A stretch of 64,000 nt of DNA, taken from contig CM055103.1 in NCBI GenBank assembly GCA_029204225.1, positions 40,311,323 through 40,375,322 of the forward strand. Direction: 5' to 3'. The notes below the pieces were generated by a model. That model was not told where the DNA came from and did no database searches. It saw only the letters and a list, made by a program, of their open reading frames with translations. This stretch comes from Diphasiastrum complanatum. Taxonomy: Eukaryota > Streptophyta > Lycopodiopsida > Lycopodiales > Lycopodiaceae. Position numbers and translations under genes: made by a program. Below are positions 11,515 to 24,056 of this stretch, one piece after another (the stretch's first letter is position 1; every line of letters begins with the position of its first letter).

Positions 11515-14500
11515 TTCGGGGTTTTTTGAATGTTTCATTGTAAATTGTAATATGTATGGTGTACCGTGTGACATTAATGTTTTGAGTGACGAGTAACAAT
11601 GATCAATCTTTCTGCTCATGTATGGAAGTTGGTAGTTACTAGCTAATGTCATAAATGATATCAGATGATCATAGCTAAAACTGCGAGCAACAGATGGATC
11701 AAGAACCCTAAATCACAGGTGGCAGGTATTGTTAGGTAACAAGACTCAGGAGGTGCACGTCAGGATTCAAATTTCACTATCAATTAATCACAAATTATAA
11801 TGTACATGTTACCCATTAACACTGTGAAAGCACTTCTTTTTGACATAATGGAAGGGTAGAAACTAAGGGACCGGGGGGAAAAAACCCTAAAACCGATTCG
11901 CCGGTTCGAACCTGGAGAAGTCGATTCTTTCCCAATTCAAACACAGTTCAAAAAGGCAATTCAAAAGGTACCATTAAACATTTTTGGGAATCAATCAATT
12001 CTACTAATATAAGTCTGGAAGCTAAGATTGAGCAACAAAAGGAGCAGGCTATGTCTTGGAATTCGTGCTTAAGCAGGGAAGTATGTCTACCGCACCCATT
12101 TCCTCAGTTATCTTAGCTACTCCTACGAGAGAAAGGCTACGTGAAAGCAAAGCTCTCAACATTAGAGTACGTGGTGTTGTGGACACTCAAAATGCTATAG
12201 AGGAGGCAAAACACTTTCTTGACACCACACTCGACCACCATAGTGAAGGGATGGATACGGCATGGCACACGAAAAAAGACAATACCACCTTGATTATTCG
12301 TTTTACTTCAGCCACTAGCCGTAGGGATGCTTTGAGGCAAAGAGACAAATTGAAGGGCACCCGAATTTTCATGGACGACGACGTTACTTACAAGTGGCAG
12401 AAAGACGTCAAGCTTTCGAGGAAGCCAAGACATCAGGACGGAGGGTGATTTACCAATATGGCCGAAATCGTTACTGTTACGAGCTCGTGACCAAAGCCGA
12501 ACCCTAGAGAACACAGATAGGTCAAATACCACAGTCAAGGTCATGTCCAGCGTACACGACCAACAGGGCAAGACAGTGTGAGTAGTGTGCCCCAGCACAG
12601 TCCATAGCCATGGCAGGCCTAACACAGTCTAGGGACCCTGTCAACAAGACAGGGCCCCCAGTTGGGTCCTGACGTGCAGTCGGCCAAGTCAGTGACACGT
12701 GGCTGACACTTGGCAGTTGCATGCTACCAGTCCTCACACTGGGCTAGGAGGGGCTTACTCTATATCAGGGAGTAGGCAAGGTTGGGTGGATCAGTTAGTG
12801 TTTGCCCTACTGTGGTGTTAGGATCTATTACACTGGTATCAGAGCCATCTCCATCTTTGGGAGCTTAGTAGCAGCAGTGGAGAAAGCTATCATAGGATAG
12901 GAAAACTCTCTCAGTTTCTCAGAACGAATTAGAGGAGGAGAATCGTTGTAGATGCAGCCTTCAAACCTTTGAATTTCACTGAGAAATTATAGTGTTAAGG
13001 AGTCAGATTCCTTGTAGAGGTAACTCGCTGGAAAGGCAGCTGTTCATCACTGAGTTCAGGGGGTTCTCTACAGATTTCCCAGCGGAAATAGAGTAGGATA
13101 TAGCGAGTGCATCCATCGCTGTACATACAGGGACCTACCTCTGTTTTCAAAGTGGAATTTCAGTAGATCTGAGCGGATTTTAAGCTGAGATTTCCCAACA
13201 GGGCCAGCGCTGGACAGAGAAGAGGGAGGGTGAAGTTTTGCCCTTCTTTTCAGAGATTTTTTGGGTATTTGAGCATCAATTTCTCTTGCTACAGATCAGC
13301 GAGCAGGCTGCCACAAAAATTTCAGAATTTGCAAGTGGATTTGGGCTTCAAATCGGGTTTTTCAGAACCAACACAGAAGCTGTCAGATCAGCGGGGGGGG
13401 GAGAGCAAAAAAATTTCAGATCTTTTGCATCTTTTCCGCCTCCTATTCAGATTTCTCAGAGCCACAGGTCTGAAAGCAGTTGAGGAAGAGCTGAGAGAAC
13501 TTTTCTTGTTTGTCTCTGTGGAAGTACAGTTCTCAGAAAGAGCTAAGTTTTCTTTCCTTCCCTTGTACAGTTGTAAATTAGTCTTTCTGACTTTTTTTTT
13601 CAGAAGTTAAGGTACCTCTCTTTCAGTTCTGAAAACGACCACTCCTCAGGGACCTGATCAACCCCCGGAGAGAGGCATCGATGAGCTTGAAACAGAAGCC
13701 TTGGCTTACAGTAAAGGGAAAGAACCAATGGAAATGGAAGAACAAGAACAGTTCGCCGAAGAACTCGACGAACTGGTTACCAAGGAGTAGTTTTTCCTTG
13801 GTAACAGAAGTGGATGAACTGAAGTTGGCATTAGCCAATTTCAAGTCCAGTGTGGACGACTCGTTCGCTGAACTCAAAGGTTTGATTTTGAGTTCCGCGA
13901 AAGGAAGCCTTCCCTCCACTTCTCAGTTATCCCCTTCTCCACTTCCATCTGGCTGAGACTTTGCGGTCTCACCCCAGTGTTTTTAAAGATTTAAAGCCTC
14001 CTACTTTTATTGGGGAAGAGAAGGATAGAAATGTAGATATTCTACAAACCTTCCTCAGCAAATGGAAGAACATTCATGCTCTTAAAGAGACCCCTGACCA
14101 TTTGCAAGCAATTGAGGCCAGTCTTTCCTTAGGGCCCATGGCCTATAAGTGGTGGTTAAATCTCCAGGAGACTGGGCAGACTCCCCGGTCATGGAAAGCC
14201 TTTGAAGAAGCTTCCCTACGAGAATTCCTACCAGAAAATGAACTTGATAGAGCCTGGGAAGCCTGGGAAAGAACAGTAATGGACAAGTCCCTAATCCAAT
14301 ATATCTCGCAGTACCGAGAAGCAATTTTAAAAATTAAAAATATGGATGATTACCAGAAAATCAGAGGGTTTGTCCGAGGCCTCAAGGATGAATATAAAGT
14401 AGAGGTTTAGAGAAACTCGCCTATTACCCTTGAGCAAGCTCTCAGATATGCTCAAATCTATGATGATTCAGTGGGTAGGAAGAGGGCGAGACAGCAGCCC

Positions 14501-17500
14501 CTTTCTAAGCAGCCTCCTCAAAAAGACTTTCAATTAAAAAAGAAATTTGTAAAAAGAAAGAAAGAAGATAAATTTAAAGGTAAAGCTCCTCAGAAACGCC
14601 CTTCACTCATTCAGCCCTTAAAACCAGAAGATTTTGAGAAAGCCAAACAAGAACGTTTGTGCTTTGTGTGTATGGGCAAGGGACACACAGTCAGACAGTG
14701 TCCCAAGGGGCCTTTCACTAAAAAAGATAAAAAAGATGAGAAACAAGTTCATCTTGTTCAGACTGTAAGTTTCCCCAGTGACTCGGCAGCTTCCGAGATC
14801 AAAGTGTATCATGAAGATCATGAACATTGTTGCCAGCTGACCTCTGCAATGCTAGCGAGACCCTTCAGCTTTGGGCCGCATGACCTAGTACGTATGCATG
14901 GAAAAGTTGGTAACTAGTCAGTAAGAGTTATGGGCCGCATGACCTAGTACGTATGCATGGGAAAGTTGGTAACCAGTCAGTAAGAGTTATGGTTGATGAT
15001 GGGGCAACCCATAATTTCATCAACTACACAAGATGAAATAAACTTTCAGATAATGCACCTGGATCGCACAGACATTGTTCTCGGGAGAGATTGGCTCTAC
15101 AGTTTAGGACCTTCCCTCCACAGAAATTATCAGGAGAACACCCTCAGCTTTCAGCATAAAGGCCGAGAGATCCAGTTGCATGGGGAGTATGATGTTCCCA
15201 ACGGTCCTATGGTCTGCAGTTCAGAGCTCTGTCAGCTAATCGGAGACGACGACCATCAGGTATTCTTATGTGACTTTCAGTTTATTTCTGAAGTTTCTAT
15301 TTCTAGTTCTATACAGCAGAAAATCAGTAAATTAGAAACTTTATTGTCTAAATTTAAAGATGTTTTCCTGAAGATTTGCCACATGGTTTGCCACCTAGCA
15401 GAGAGGTAGATCATGTAATAAACCTAGTACCAGGTACAACACCTGTTTCTAAACCTCCGTATCAGGTCAGCCGAACAGAGGACGAAGAAATAACTAGGCA
15501 GTTAACAGATTATCTTGGGAAAGGCCAAATTCAGACCAGTAGTTCACCATGGGCCTCACCAGTCCTTTTGGTGCAAAAGAAAGAGGGGTCTATGCGTCTT
15601 TGCGTAGATTACAGAGCCCTCAATAAAGTCACAATTAAGAATAAATATCCTATGCCTCGGGCAGACGAGTTGTTTGATCAACTCGACGGGGCTAAGTTTT
15701 TCAGTAAAATAGACCTCAGATCGGGATATCATCAAGTCCGTATAAAGTCGGAAGATGTCTCAAAAACAGCTTTTAGGACTCGTCACAATCATTATGAGTT
15801 CAAGGTGATGCCATTTGGGCTCACCAATGCTCCAGCTACCTTTATGACCTTGATGAACAGTGTCCTCAGACCATACTTGGGTAAGTTTGTAGTCGTATTT
15901 TTAGATGACATCCTTGTCTACAGCAAAACGAGGAAGGAGCAGCTAAAACACCTCAGAAAGGTGTTTCGACTGCTCAGAAAGCATAAACTAAACAATCCAA
16001 GTGTGAATTCTTCGTTGAAGAAGTAGCATATTTGGGTCACATTATCTCGTCAGATGGGATTAAGATGGACCCGAATAAGGTTAAAGCCATACTCAGTTGG
16101 CTAAGACCTCAGAATATCTTGGAACTTCAGATCTTTCTTGGTTTGGCAGGATATTACAGACGATTTGTCAAGGAATATGCTCAGATAGCAGTTCCCATGA
16201 CAAATCTTCTTAAGGGAAAGGGAAAGGAGTTCATTTGGGAGTCCGCACAGCAGGAGAGCTTTGATGCTCTCAAAACAGCCTTAGCTACAGCACCAATTCT
16301 AAAAGTCGTCGACCCCAATCAGCCATTTGTGGTCGAAACAGATGCTAGCGACTTTGCAGTAGGTGTTGTGCTAACTCAGGGTGGACGACCAGTTGCGTTC
16401 GAGAGTAAGAAACTCGAGCCAGCTCAGACTAGCTACAGTGCCTATGAAAAGGAACTCTTTTCTATAGTCCATGCCCTTAAGACTTGGAGGCATTATTTGT
16501 ATGGTGCCAACTTTGAGGTCCTGATAGACCATGAAAGTCTCAGATACCTTTGCAATCAACCTGAGCTTAGAGGTCGGAAAGCTCATTGGGCAGAGTTGAT
16601 GCAAGAGTTTGATATGTCTATCAGATATAGACGGGGGAAATTCAATACAGTAGCAGATGCCCTTAGCAGAATGCCTATGATAAACGAGCTAAGTTTTACT
16701 CAGATTTGTAATGAGTTACTCGAGTCCTTGAGAGGGAAGTGCCAGCATGATGCATTCTTCTCTACTATCTAGAACTCAGTCCAGAGCAGACAATTACATA
16801 CTCCAAAACCAGTTCCCGGAGCTGGTGCCAGTTCATCCAAGAATACGGCAGCTTCCGTTGAGGATGATGATGAGTCCGAGTATATGTCGTCAGATGACGT
16901 TGAGGATTTTGAGCTTGTATTACCCAAGCAAACTCCAGGGGTTGAGGGTCATTTGATTCAAGGATTCAAATGGAAACAGTATTCCATTCAAGATGAGTAC
17001 TTGCTCTATAGAGATAGAGTATGTGTCCCCAATTCAGAGGATTATAGGCAGCAGGTCCTATATGAATGTCATGACAATCCTAGTGCGAGACACCCAGGCA
17101 TACAGAAGACCTATGAGCTTCTTCGTAGGCAATTTTTCTGGCCCAGTATGAAAAAGGACGTCCAACAGTATGTAACCAATTGCCAGAAATGTCAAGTAAA
17201 CAAAGCAGAGCATTTAAAGGCAGGAGGGTTGTTGCAGCCCTTAGAAATACCAGCTGGTAAATGGGAGAGTATCTCCATGGATTTTATAGTAGGCCTGCCT
17301 AAAACCCAAAAGGGTAATGACGCTATATGGGTCACAGTTGACCGCCTGACCAAAATGGCTCATTTTATTCCGACCAAAACAACCGTTAGAGCTCCAAAGT
17401 TAGCGATGTTGTTTGTAGACGGGCTATTTAAGTTGTACAGTCTACCTTCCGGCATAGTCAGCGACCGGGACAGTAAGTTTAACGGAAATTTTTGGAGGGC

Positions 17501-20500
17501 AGTATTCCATCATCTCCATACTAAACTTAATATAAGTACCACCAACCATCCACAGACGGACGGTCAAACAGAGAGGGTAAATCAGGTGCTGGAGGATATG
17601 CTTCGTGCATACGTCAGCAAGAAGCAGACTAATTGGGAGGAGTATCTCTCGATATTAGAGTTTGCTTATAACAGTACCAAACATTCAGCTACGGGATACA
17701 GCCCATTTATGCTGATGTATGGTTTTCAGCCACGCTCACCCACAGCTATAGGGTTTAAACAAGAAAAAGTTGAAGCAGCCAGAAACTTTTTAGAGACCTA
17801 AACCAGATGATAAAACATGCTAAGCGTAGCATTAGGCAGGCCCAGGATCGAGCCAGGCATTATGCACATCCACACAGACGGGATGTGCAGTTCTCCACTG
17901 GTGAGAAAGTCTACTTGAGAGTTCCAGTTGACTCTAAAACCCTCAAATCAGGAGTGTGTGCTAAGTTGTCTCCAAGGTATTGTGGTCCCTTTACCATCAG
18001 TAGGAGACTACGCGAGGTCACCCATGAACTAGAACTCCCACACAGTAGTAAGGTTTTTCCAGTCTTTCATGTAAGTCAGTTACGAAAAGCCTTAACCAGA
18101 TCAGAAAATCTGGTAGGGGACAGTGTTCTAGTTCTCCCATTGGATCCTCAGCAACCTCCACATGAACCAGAGGAGATTCTTGATAGTAGAGAGACGCAGA
18201 CTCGTCATACTCTATACCGAGAATATCTGGTTAAGTGGAATGATCAGCCTGTTGAGAATGCCACTTGGGAAAGAGGCAGCGTCCTTCGCAAGATTTTTCC
18301 AGACTTTGTCTTAGAGGACCAAGACGGTTCTTAAGGGGGAGCGAGTGTTACGAGCTCGTGACCAGTGCCGAACCCTAGAGAACACAGATAGGTCAGATGC
18401 CACAGTCAGGGTCGTGTCCAGCGTACACGACCAACAGGGCAAGTGTGAGTAGTGTGCCCCAGCACGGTCCATAGCCATGGCGGGCCTAACACAGTCTAGG
18501 GACCCTGTCAGCAGGACAAGGCCCCCAGTTGGGTCCCGACGTGCAGTCGGCCACGTCAGTGACACGTGGCCGACACTTGGCAGTTGCATGCTACCAGTCC
18601 TCACACTGGGCTAGGAGGGGCTTACTCTATATCAGGGAGTAGGCAAGGTTGGGTGGATCAGTTAGTGTTTGCCCTACTGTGGTGTTAGGATCTATTACAC
18701 TTACCCTCGACAGTACTCCTAGCGGCTCTCGCCAATAGTAAATTGGGGTCCCCCAGCACAAGTGCATCCCAAGGCCCATCCACACCAGTTACATATTGGA
18801 GTTTGCTGGAGATCTTATCGATTTCATTACAGGGAGAGACATTCTATTCTTTATGGAGACACATGAGAGCCAGGTTAGAGGACTACCTACATTTTCAGGA
18901 TATAGATGGAACTCGGTATATAGGACAGAGATGAGAGCCACAAGTGGCAGAGGTTCAGGTGGAGTTGCATACTTATATTGAGAGACATTACATCCAGTTA
19001 TGGAGTTCATCATACATGATGAACATGCATGTTATATATGGGTTTGCCTTTCAGGACGCGACATTGGCTTGGAGATGTATCTCTTTAATGCAACTTGCTA
19101 CTTCCCCTCCCCCCAAATTCCTATTCCTTTGTGGAGGGCATTGGTTCTCCATATGCTGATCTTTCTGCAGATATTATTAGGTTTGCTTATCGAGGGCATG
19201 TTCTTCTCATCGGCGACTTTAACACTAGAACCGTGGCATGACAAGTTGACTTTCATGATGTTGTTGATCAGTTATGTATATGAGCCATTGATTGTGATGA
19301 TATGGGATTACCAGATTTCAACCAATTCACATGGACCTATCACTAAATATGGAGAGTATTTGTCGCAGCTCGGTGAAGCCCATGAGTTAGCAATTTATAA
19401 CTAGCTTGTTGGCTTGATTCGAGTAACTACATGTGCCATCCCCCCAGTGGCGGACACAGTGTCGTCGACCACCTCATGGGGTCACCATCTTTTATCCCAT
19501 TGATATCACACTTCCAGATTCTCCCCATCACTCTCTCTCACCACTCTTTCATGTCTTTCCATCTTGGTTATACTACTCTCACCACCTCCCTCTCACTCCA
19601 TTGACCGTGCACCCAGATATACTTTCACACACACATATATCCTGAAATACCAAGAGGCCCTTATTTCATTACTAAGCCACTTTCCCCATGATAGCCCGTT
19701 GGAAACACAAGCTGACTTTCTCACCACATCACTTCATACGGCTGCTTCATTGTCCCTCCCTTCAAAACCTTATCGATGTCCTTCCAGCTCCTCTCGTCCC
19801 ATTTGACCTCCTTGGTTTGATGATGAGTGTCGCTCTTTACACCTCTATGATGCCCATGCACGTGCCTTATTGACGCCCTATATAGTTCTTCCACAGGAGC
19901 CTTTTGGCACGCGGTCATTCCTCGTGCTCCATCTCCCCTCGTTGAGGACTTACATACATGGACCACATATGCCACCTCACTCTTCTCATTGGATGAGCAA
20001 AGGTATCGACAGGCAGCACTATCTCATCTCAGCATCTTCATAGTCAGGGCTTCCAGTTATCATGGTTTTCTCAGGCCTCTCGTTTACTTGACACACTTGG
20101 CATTCCTATCACGGACCTTTCATTGGGTACCCATGACTACATCAGACGGTTTCTATACAGAGCATATCTGAGTTGAGTGTGGCAGGGCCACCTTGCGGTC
20201 AACCCGACTTCTATCGGACTCACTTCTTGGAGTTGGATATAGTAGGGTTCCCAGTTCTACCACATTATTTGGATTCAGGATTATCGCATGGTCTGAGGTT
20301 CATATTGGGTCAGTTCAGAGTCTCATCACATCAATCAGCTTATGATTGAGACTAGGCATTTTCAGGGCACCCCATGGGAGGAGCGGATTTGCCCGATGTG
20401 CTCAATATCTGAGATAGAGTCCGAGGAGCACTTCTTATTCGAATGTCCAACATAGTATGAGATCAGAAGGAGATATCACAGTCTTTTTCAAGATCTACCC

Positions 20501-20961
20501 ATCACTCTACGGTCAACCATAGCATATGAGGATCCACGTTGTGTGGCACTCATGATCAGAGAGATGTTACTTCTACGACAAGATCTACGTCAGCCAGCTC
20601 AGTCTAGTCACCTTGACACATAGCTCCAGATCACCTCTTTTTCTCGCAGGCGATCACGGCATGGTCCAGACTCAGAGGATAGTGAGACTAATGATGATTC
20701 TCAAAACAGAGACGTGAGACGGCATATCCAGATCCCTGTTGCTCATAATCTTTCTTCAACGGTAGTAGGAATTGATTGATTGAGTTTATGATTTTATGAT
20801 GAGCATATACACATGTCTACCAGCACCACCATCATTTATAGCTACTCTATGATGTTTTTAGTTACTGTTATCGGAGAAGTTTTACACGCTCCTATTTGCA
20901 CCACACACTTGATATGTACTTTTCGTCTTATATGCCTTTTGGCACGGAAAAGACGTTAATA

Positions 20962-21040
<79 letters not shown>

Positions 21041-22550
21041 ACTGGTCCTATATTTAGTATGAGACAGGTAGCCTCTAGTAGGCTTGGGAAAGGCCATGCT
21101 TCCCTTGCCCAGATGGAGAGATTTTGCTTCCGTAAGTCTATTCGAGATGCCTCGAGTAAGTGTCGGCTTTTTGACACCATTGTTTCTCCTACAACTCTAT
21201 ATGCATCGGCTGCATGGTGCACGGGCCTTACCTCATCTGAATGGGCTAGTATCTCACGGTTACAGATCACTATGCTTTCACGCATGATTCGGGCTAAGCC
21301 TTCAGTACCACATCAGATCATCCTTGCTGGGTTTGCGGTCCCGCCCATGTATCTTGATGCCTTACTCCAGCTCATCACATATATTCAGCGCGTCAGTGCG
21401 TTCCAGCCTTCTGAGCAAAGATATACTCAGGCGGCTCTCATTTCATCTCAGCATCTTCACAGTCAGGGCTACCATGTGGCTTGGTTTTCTCAGGCCTCCA
21501 GACTTCTTAGCACACTCGGCATCTCTACCACTGCCCTTCCTTCTGGTACCCATGACTACATCAGATGATTCATTTATAGAGCTTACCTGGATCGAGCCTG
21601 GAATGGTCAGTTGGGTGTCAAACCCGACTTTTATCGGCTTCATTTTTTGGAGACAGATGTATCAGGGTCCCCACTGCTACCACTATACCTACGATCTGGA
21701 CTATCACATGGTCTCAGATTCATATTGGGTCAGCTCCGTGTCTCTTCACACCAGCTTGAGATTGAGACTGGCCGGTTTCAGGGTACCCCACGAGAGAACA
21801 GGATCTGCCAGCTTTGTTCCCTAGGGGTAGTAGAGACAGAGGAGCATTTTATTTTCATTTGCCCAGCTTATTATGAGATTCATGGGAGATACCATTGCTT
21901 GTTCAGGGACACACCAGTTACTTTGCGCTCACTTGTTACATATGAGGATCCACGTTGTGTTGCACTTATGGTCCGAGAGATGTTTCTATTACGACGAGAT
22001 CTCCAGCCTCAGCATCAGATTGCTCCTGACACACAGCTTCAAATTACCTCCTTTTTCTCCAGACGACGTTCACAACCAGTCCCAGACTTAGATGATGATG
22101 ACGAGGATGAAGACACGACTTTCCACAGAGATCAGAGGCAACGCACCTCCCAGCATTGCCCCGCAGCCAGACCTCTTCGGCCTACTACGAGGAGACGTCC
22201 TCCCTACATTCGACATCGGGCAACAGATCTCAGCTTCACTCCCCACTGCAGCTTGTATTACATCTTTCTTCAGTAGCAGTAGCAGCAGCAGCAGCAATAG
22301 CAGTGTTACCTCCAGGACTTGATCTGCGGCTTGCTTCCATTATATATATAGCCATTTCTTGCTTTCTACCTTTTGGTTTGGTTAACACTGATAATTGTGT
22401 TTGGATTTATTATATATGCTTTTCTTTCAGTTTTCTGGAGACGTTTTTCATACGCTCCCAGCTGGTCCACATACTTGATATGTACTTATTTGTCTTATAT
22501 GCCTTTTGGCATGGAAAAGACATTAATAAAGCTTTCTTTCTTTCTTTCTT

Positions 22551-22618
<68 letters not shown>

Positions 22619-23992
22619 GCAATGGCGCGCTGTCATGATGCCGCCACCACCGCTGCGGCTCTGCTCGATCACTTGCGTTGCTGATGCTGCTTCAGCTGCT
22701 CCATCGCGCTGCTGCTGTCTGCTCCAGCGCACTGCTGCTGCTCCTACTCCATCGCTCTCTGGCTGGCTGCTTCATTGCTGGCTGGCTGGCTGGCTCTATG
22801 CGGATGCTAGCTGCCTGCAGATGATGCTCTGCTGCCTGTTGCTGATCCAACGACCTGCTGCCTGCTGGATGCCATCGCTCCAACTGCCACTCTCTCTCTC
22901 TGCCATTACTCCAGGTCCGCCGCTGCTCTCGGCCTGCTCCTGTGCTCCTGGCCTGCTCGAGCCATGGATACGGAATGCGTCACCACCCGTCGAAAAGGCA
23001 ACAAACAACCATTGCCTTCACCACCACTGTCATTGCCATCTTCTACTTTCCTCAATGATCTTTGCGGCACTTGCAGTGCTCCACCCCTTTTGGGATTGAT
23101 GACATTCATAAGTAATATGCAAGTGGATTTGCTTGCACTCAAGGAACGGGTAAATCTACTTGAAATGAATACCACTCTCAAGACGCAAATGGCAGCCTTA
23201 AGCACTGCTCCGCAGGTGAACCCTAATCAAGTCAAAGCACTGGAGGGGAAAATTCAGACCTCGACAAAAAGTTGGGCCGACATGCTCAAAAATACCGAAG
23301 CAAAAAGCAATAAGATGGTTTCACAGGCGATGGAAGAACAAGCCAAACGAAAATACAAATCTCAAAACGTCCACGTCAGAGGTCTTTCCGAAACCGACCC
23401 CCTGCTTGCAGCCAAAGAACTTCTGGCCTCACTTTCCTATGAGGAAGAGGAAGGCGCCGTGGAAGCAACTTGGCATAGCAAGTTTGACTCTTCAGTTGTC
23501 TTCATCCGTTTCAAATACACTGATTATCATATTGAAATTCTTAAGCGCCGTGGACAGCTTAAAGGCAGTAACGTTTTCGTTTATGAAGATCTAATTGCCT
23601 TACAGTGGAAGGAACGGCTCATTGAGGAATGCGATAGGAAAAAGGGTTATTGTCCGAGATGGTCGACATTTTCTGGTCACCCCATCCGGAACTAATCACT
23701 CAGTGACGCCTCCTATGTAAGAGCCTTTTAGTCAAGAGAGAATTTTCAAATTGTATTAAGAGTTGCTTGAGAGCCTTTCATTGATGCTTGTTAGAGATTG
23801 TTTAGAGTTAGGTTGAGAGTTAGAGCACTGAAGAGATATTTTTCTCTTCTTAGTTAATTAGTTAGTTTGGTTTTAGTTATGTTGTTTTGACGGCATTGCT
23901 CCGTCTTGGTGCCATCCATTTTGATGTACTTGCTCGTCTCATATGTCTTTTGGCATGGAAAAGACGTTAATAAAGCTTCTTCTTCTTCTTCT

Positions 23993-24056
<64 letters not shown>

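Larger units (their letters stand above)
12475..18699 (+). mobile_element. Ty3/gypsy chromovirus with both LTRs, defective
   Basis: Complete structure of LTR, PBS, gag, protease, RT, RNase H, integrase, chromodomain, PPT and LTR (6.2 kb), inserted between ORF1 and ORF2 of LINE-A. Flanks are gttac on the left (12470-12474) and cttac on the right (18700-18704), consistent with a 4-5 bp target duplication with one change. Order RT-RH-INT and a C-terminal chromodomain place it among chromoviruses. An in-frame TAG in gag, frameshifts near 15380, 16010 and 17790, and a TAG at 16770 mean it cannot act autonomously. Confidence 0.93.

Noticed and set aside
11320-11975. GGTTCGAATCC-like B boxes suggesting tRNA genes or SINEs.
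   Set aside because: No A box at the right distance and no cloverleaf; the motif occurs as clustered palindromes.
20882-21097. Long Arg-Glu or Ser-Leu repeat proteins at 20.9-21.3, 22.4-22.7, 23.85-24.1, 48.8-49.1 and 49.2-49.4 kb.
   Set aside because: Translations of CT/GA microsatellites; no start context or homology.
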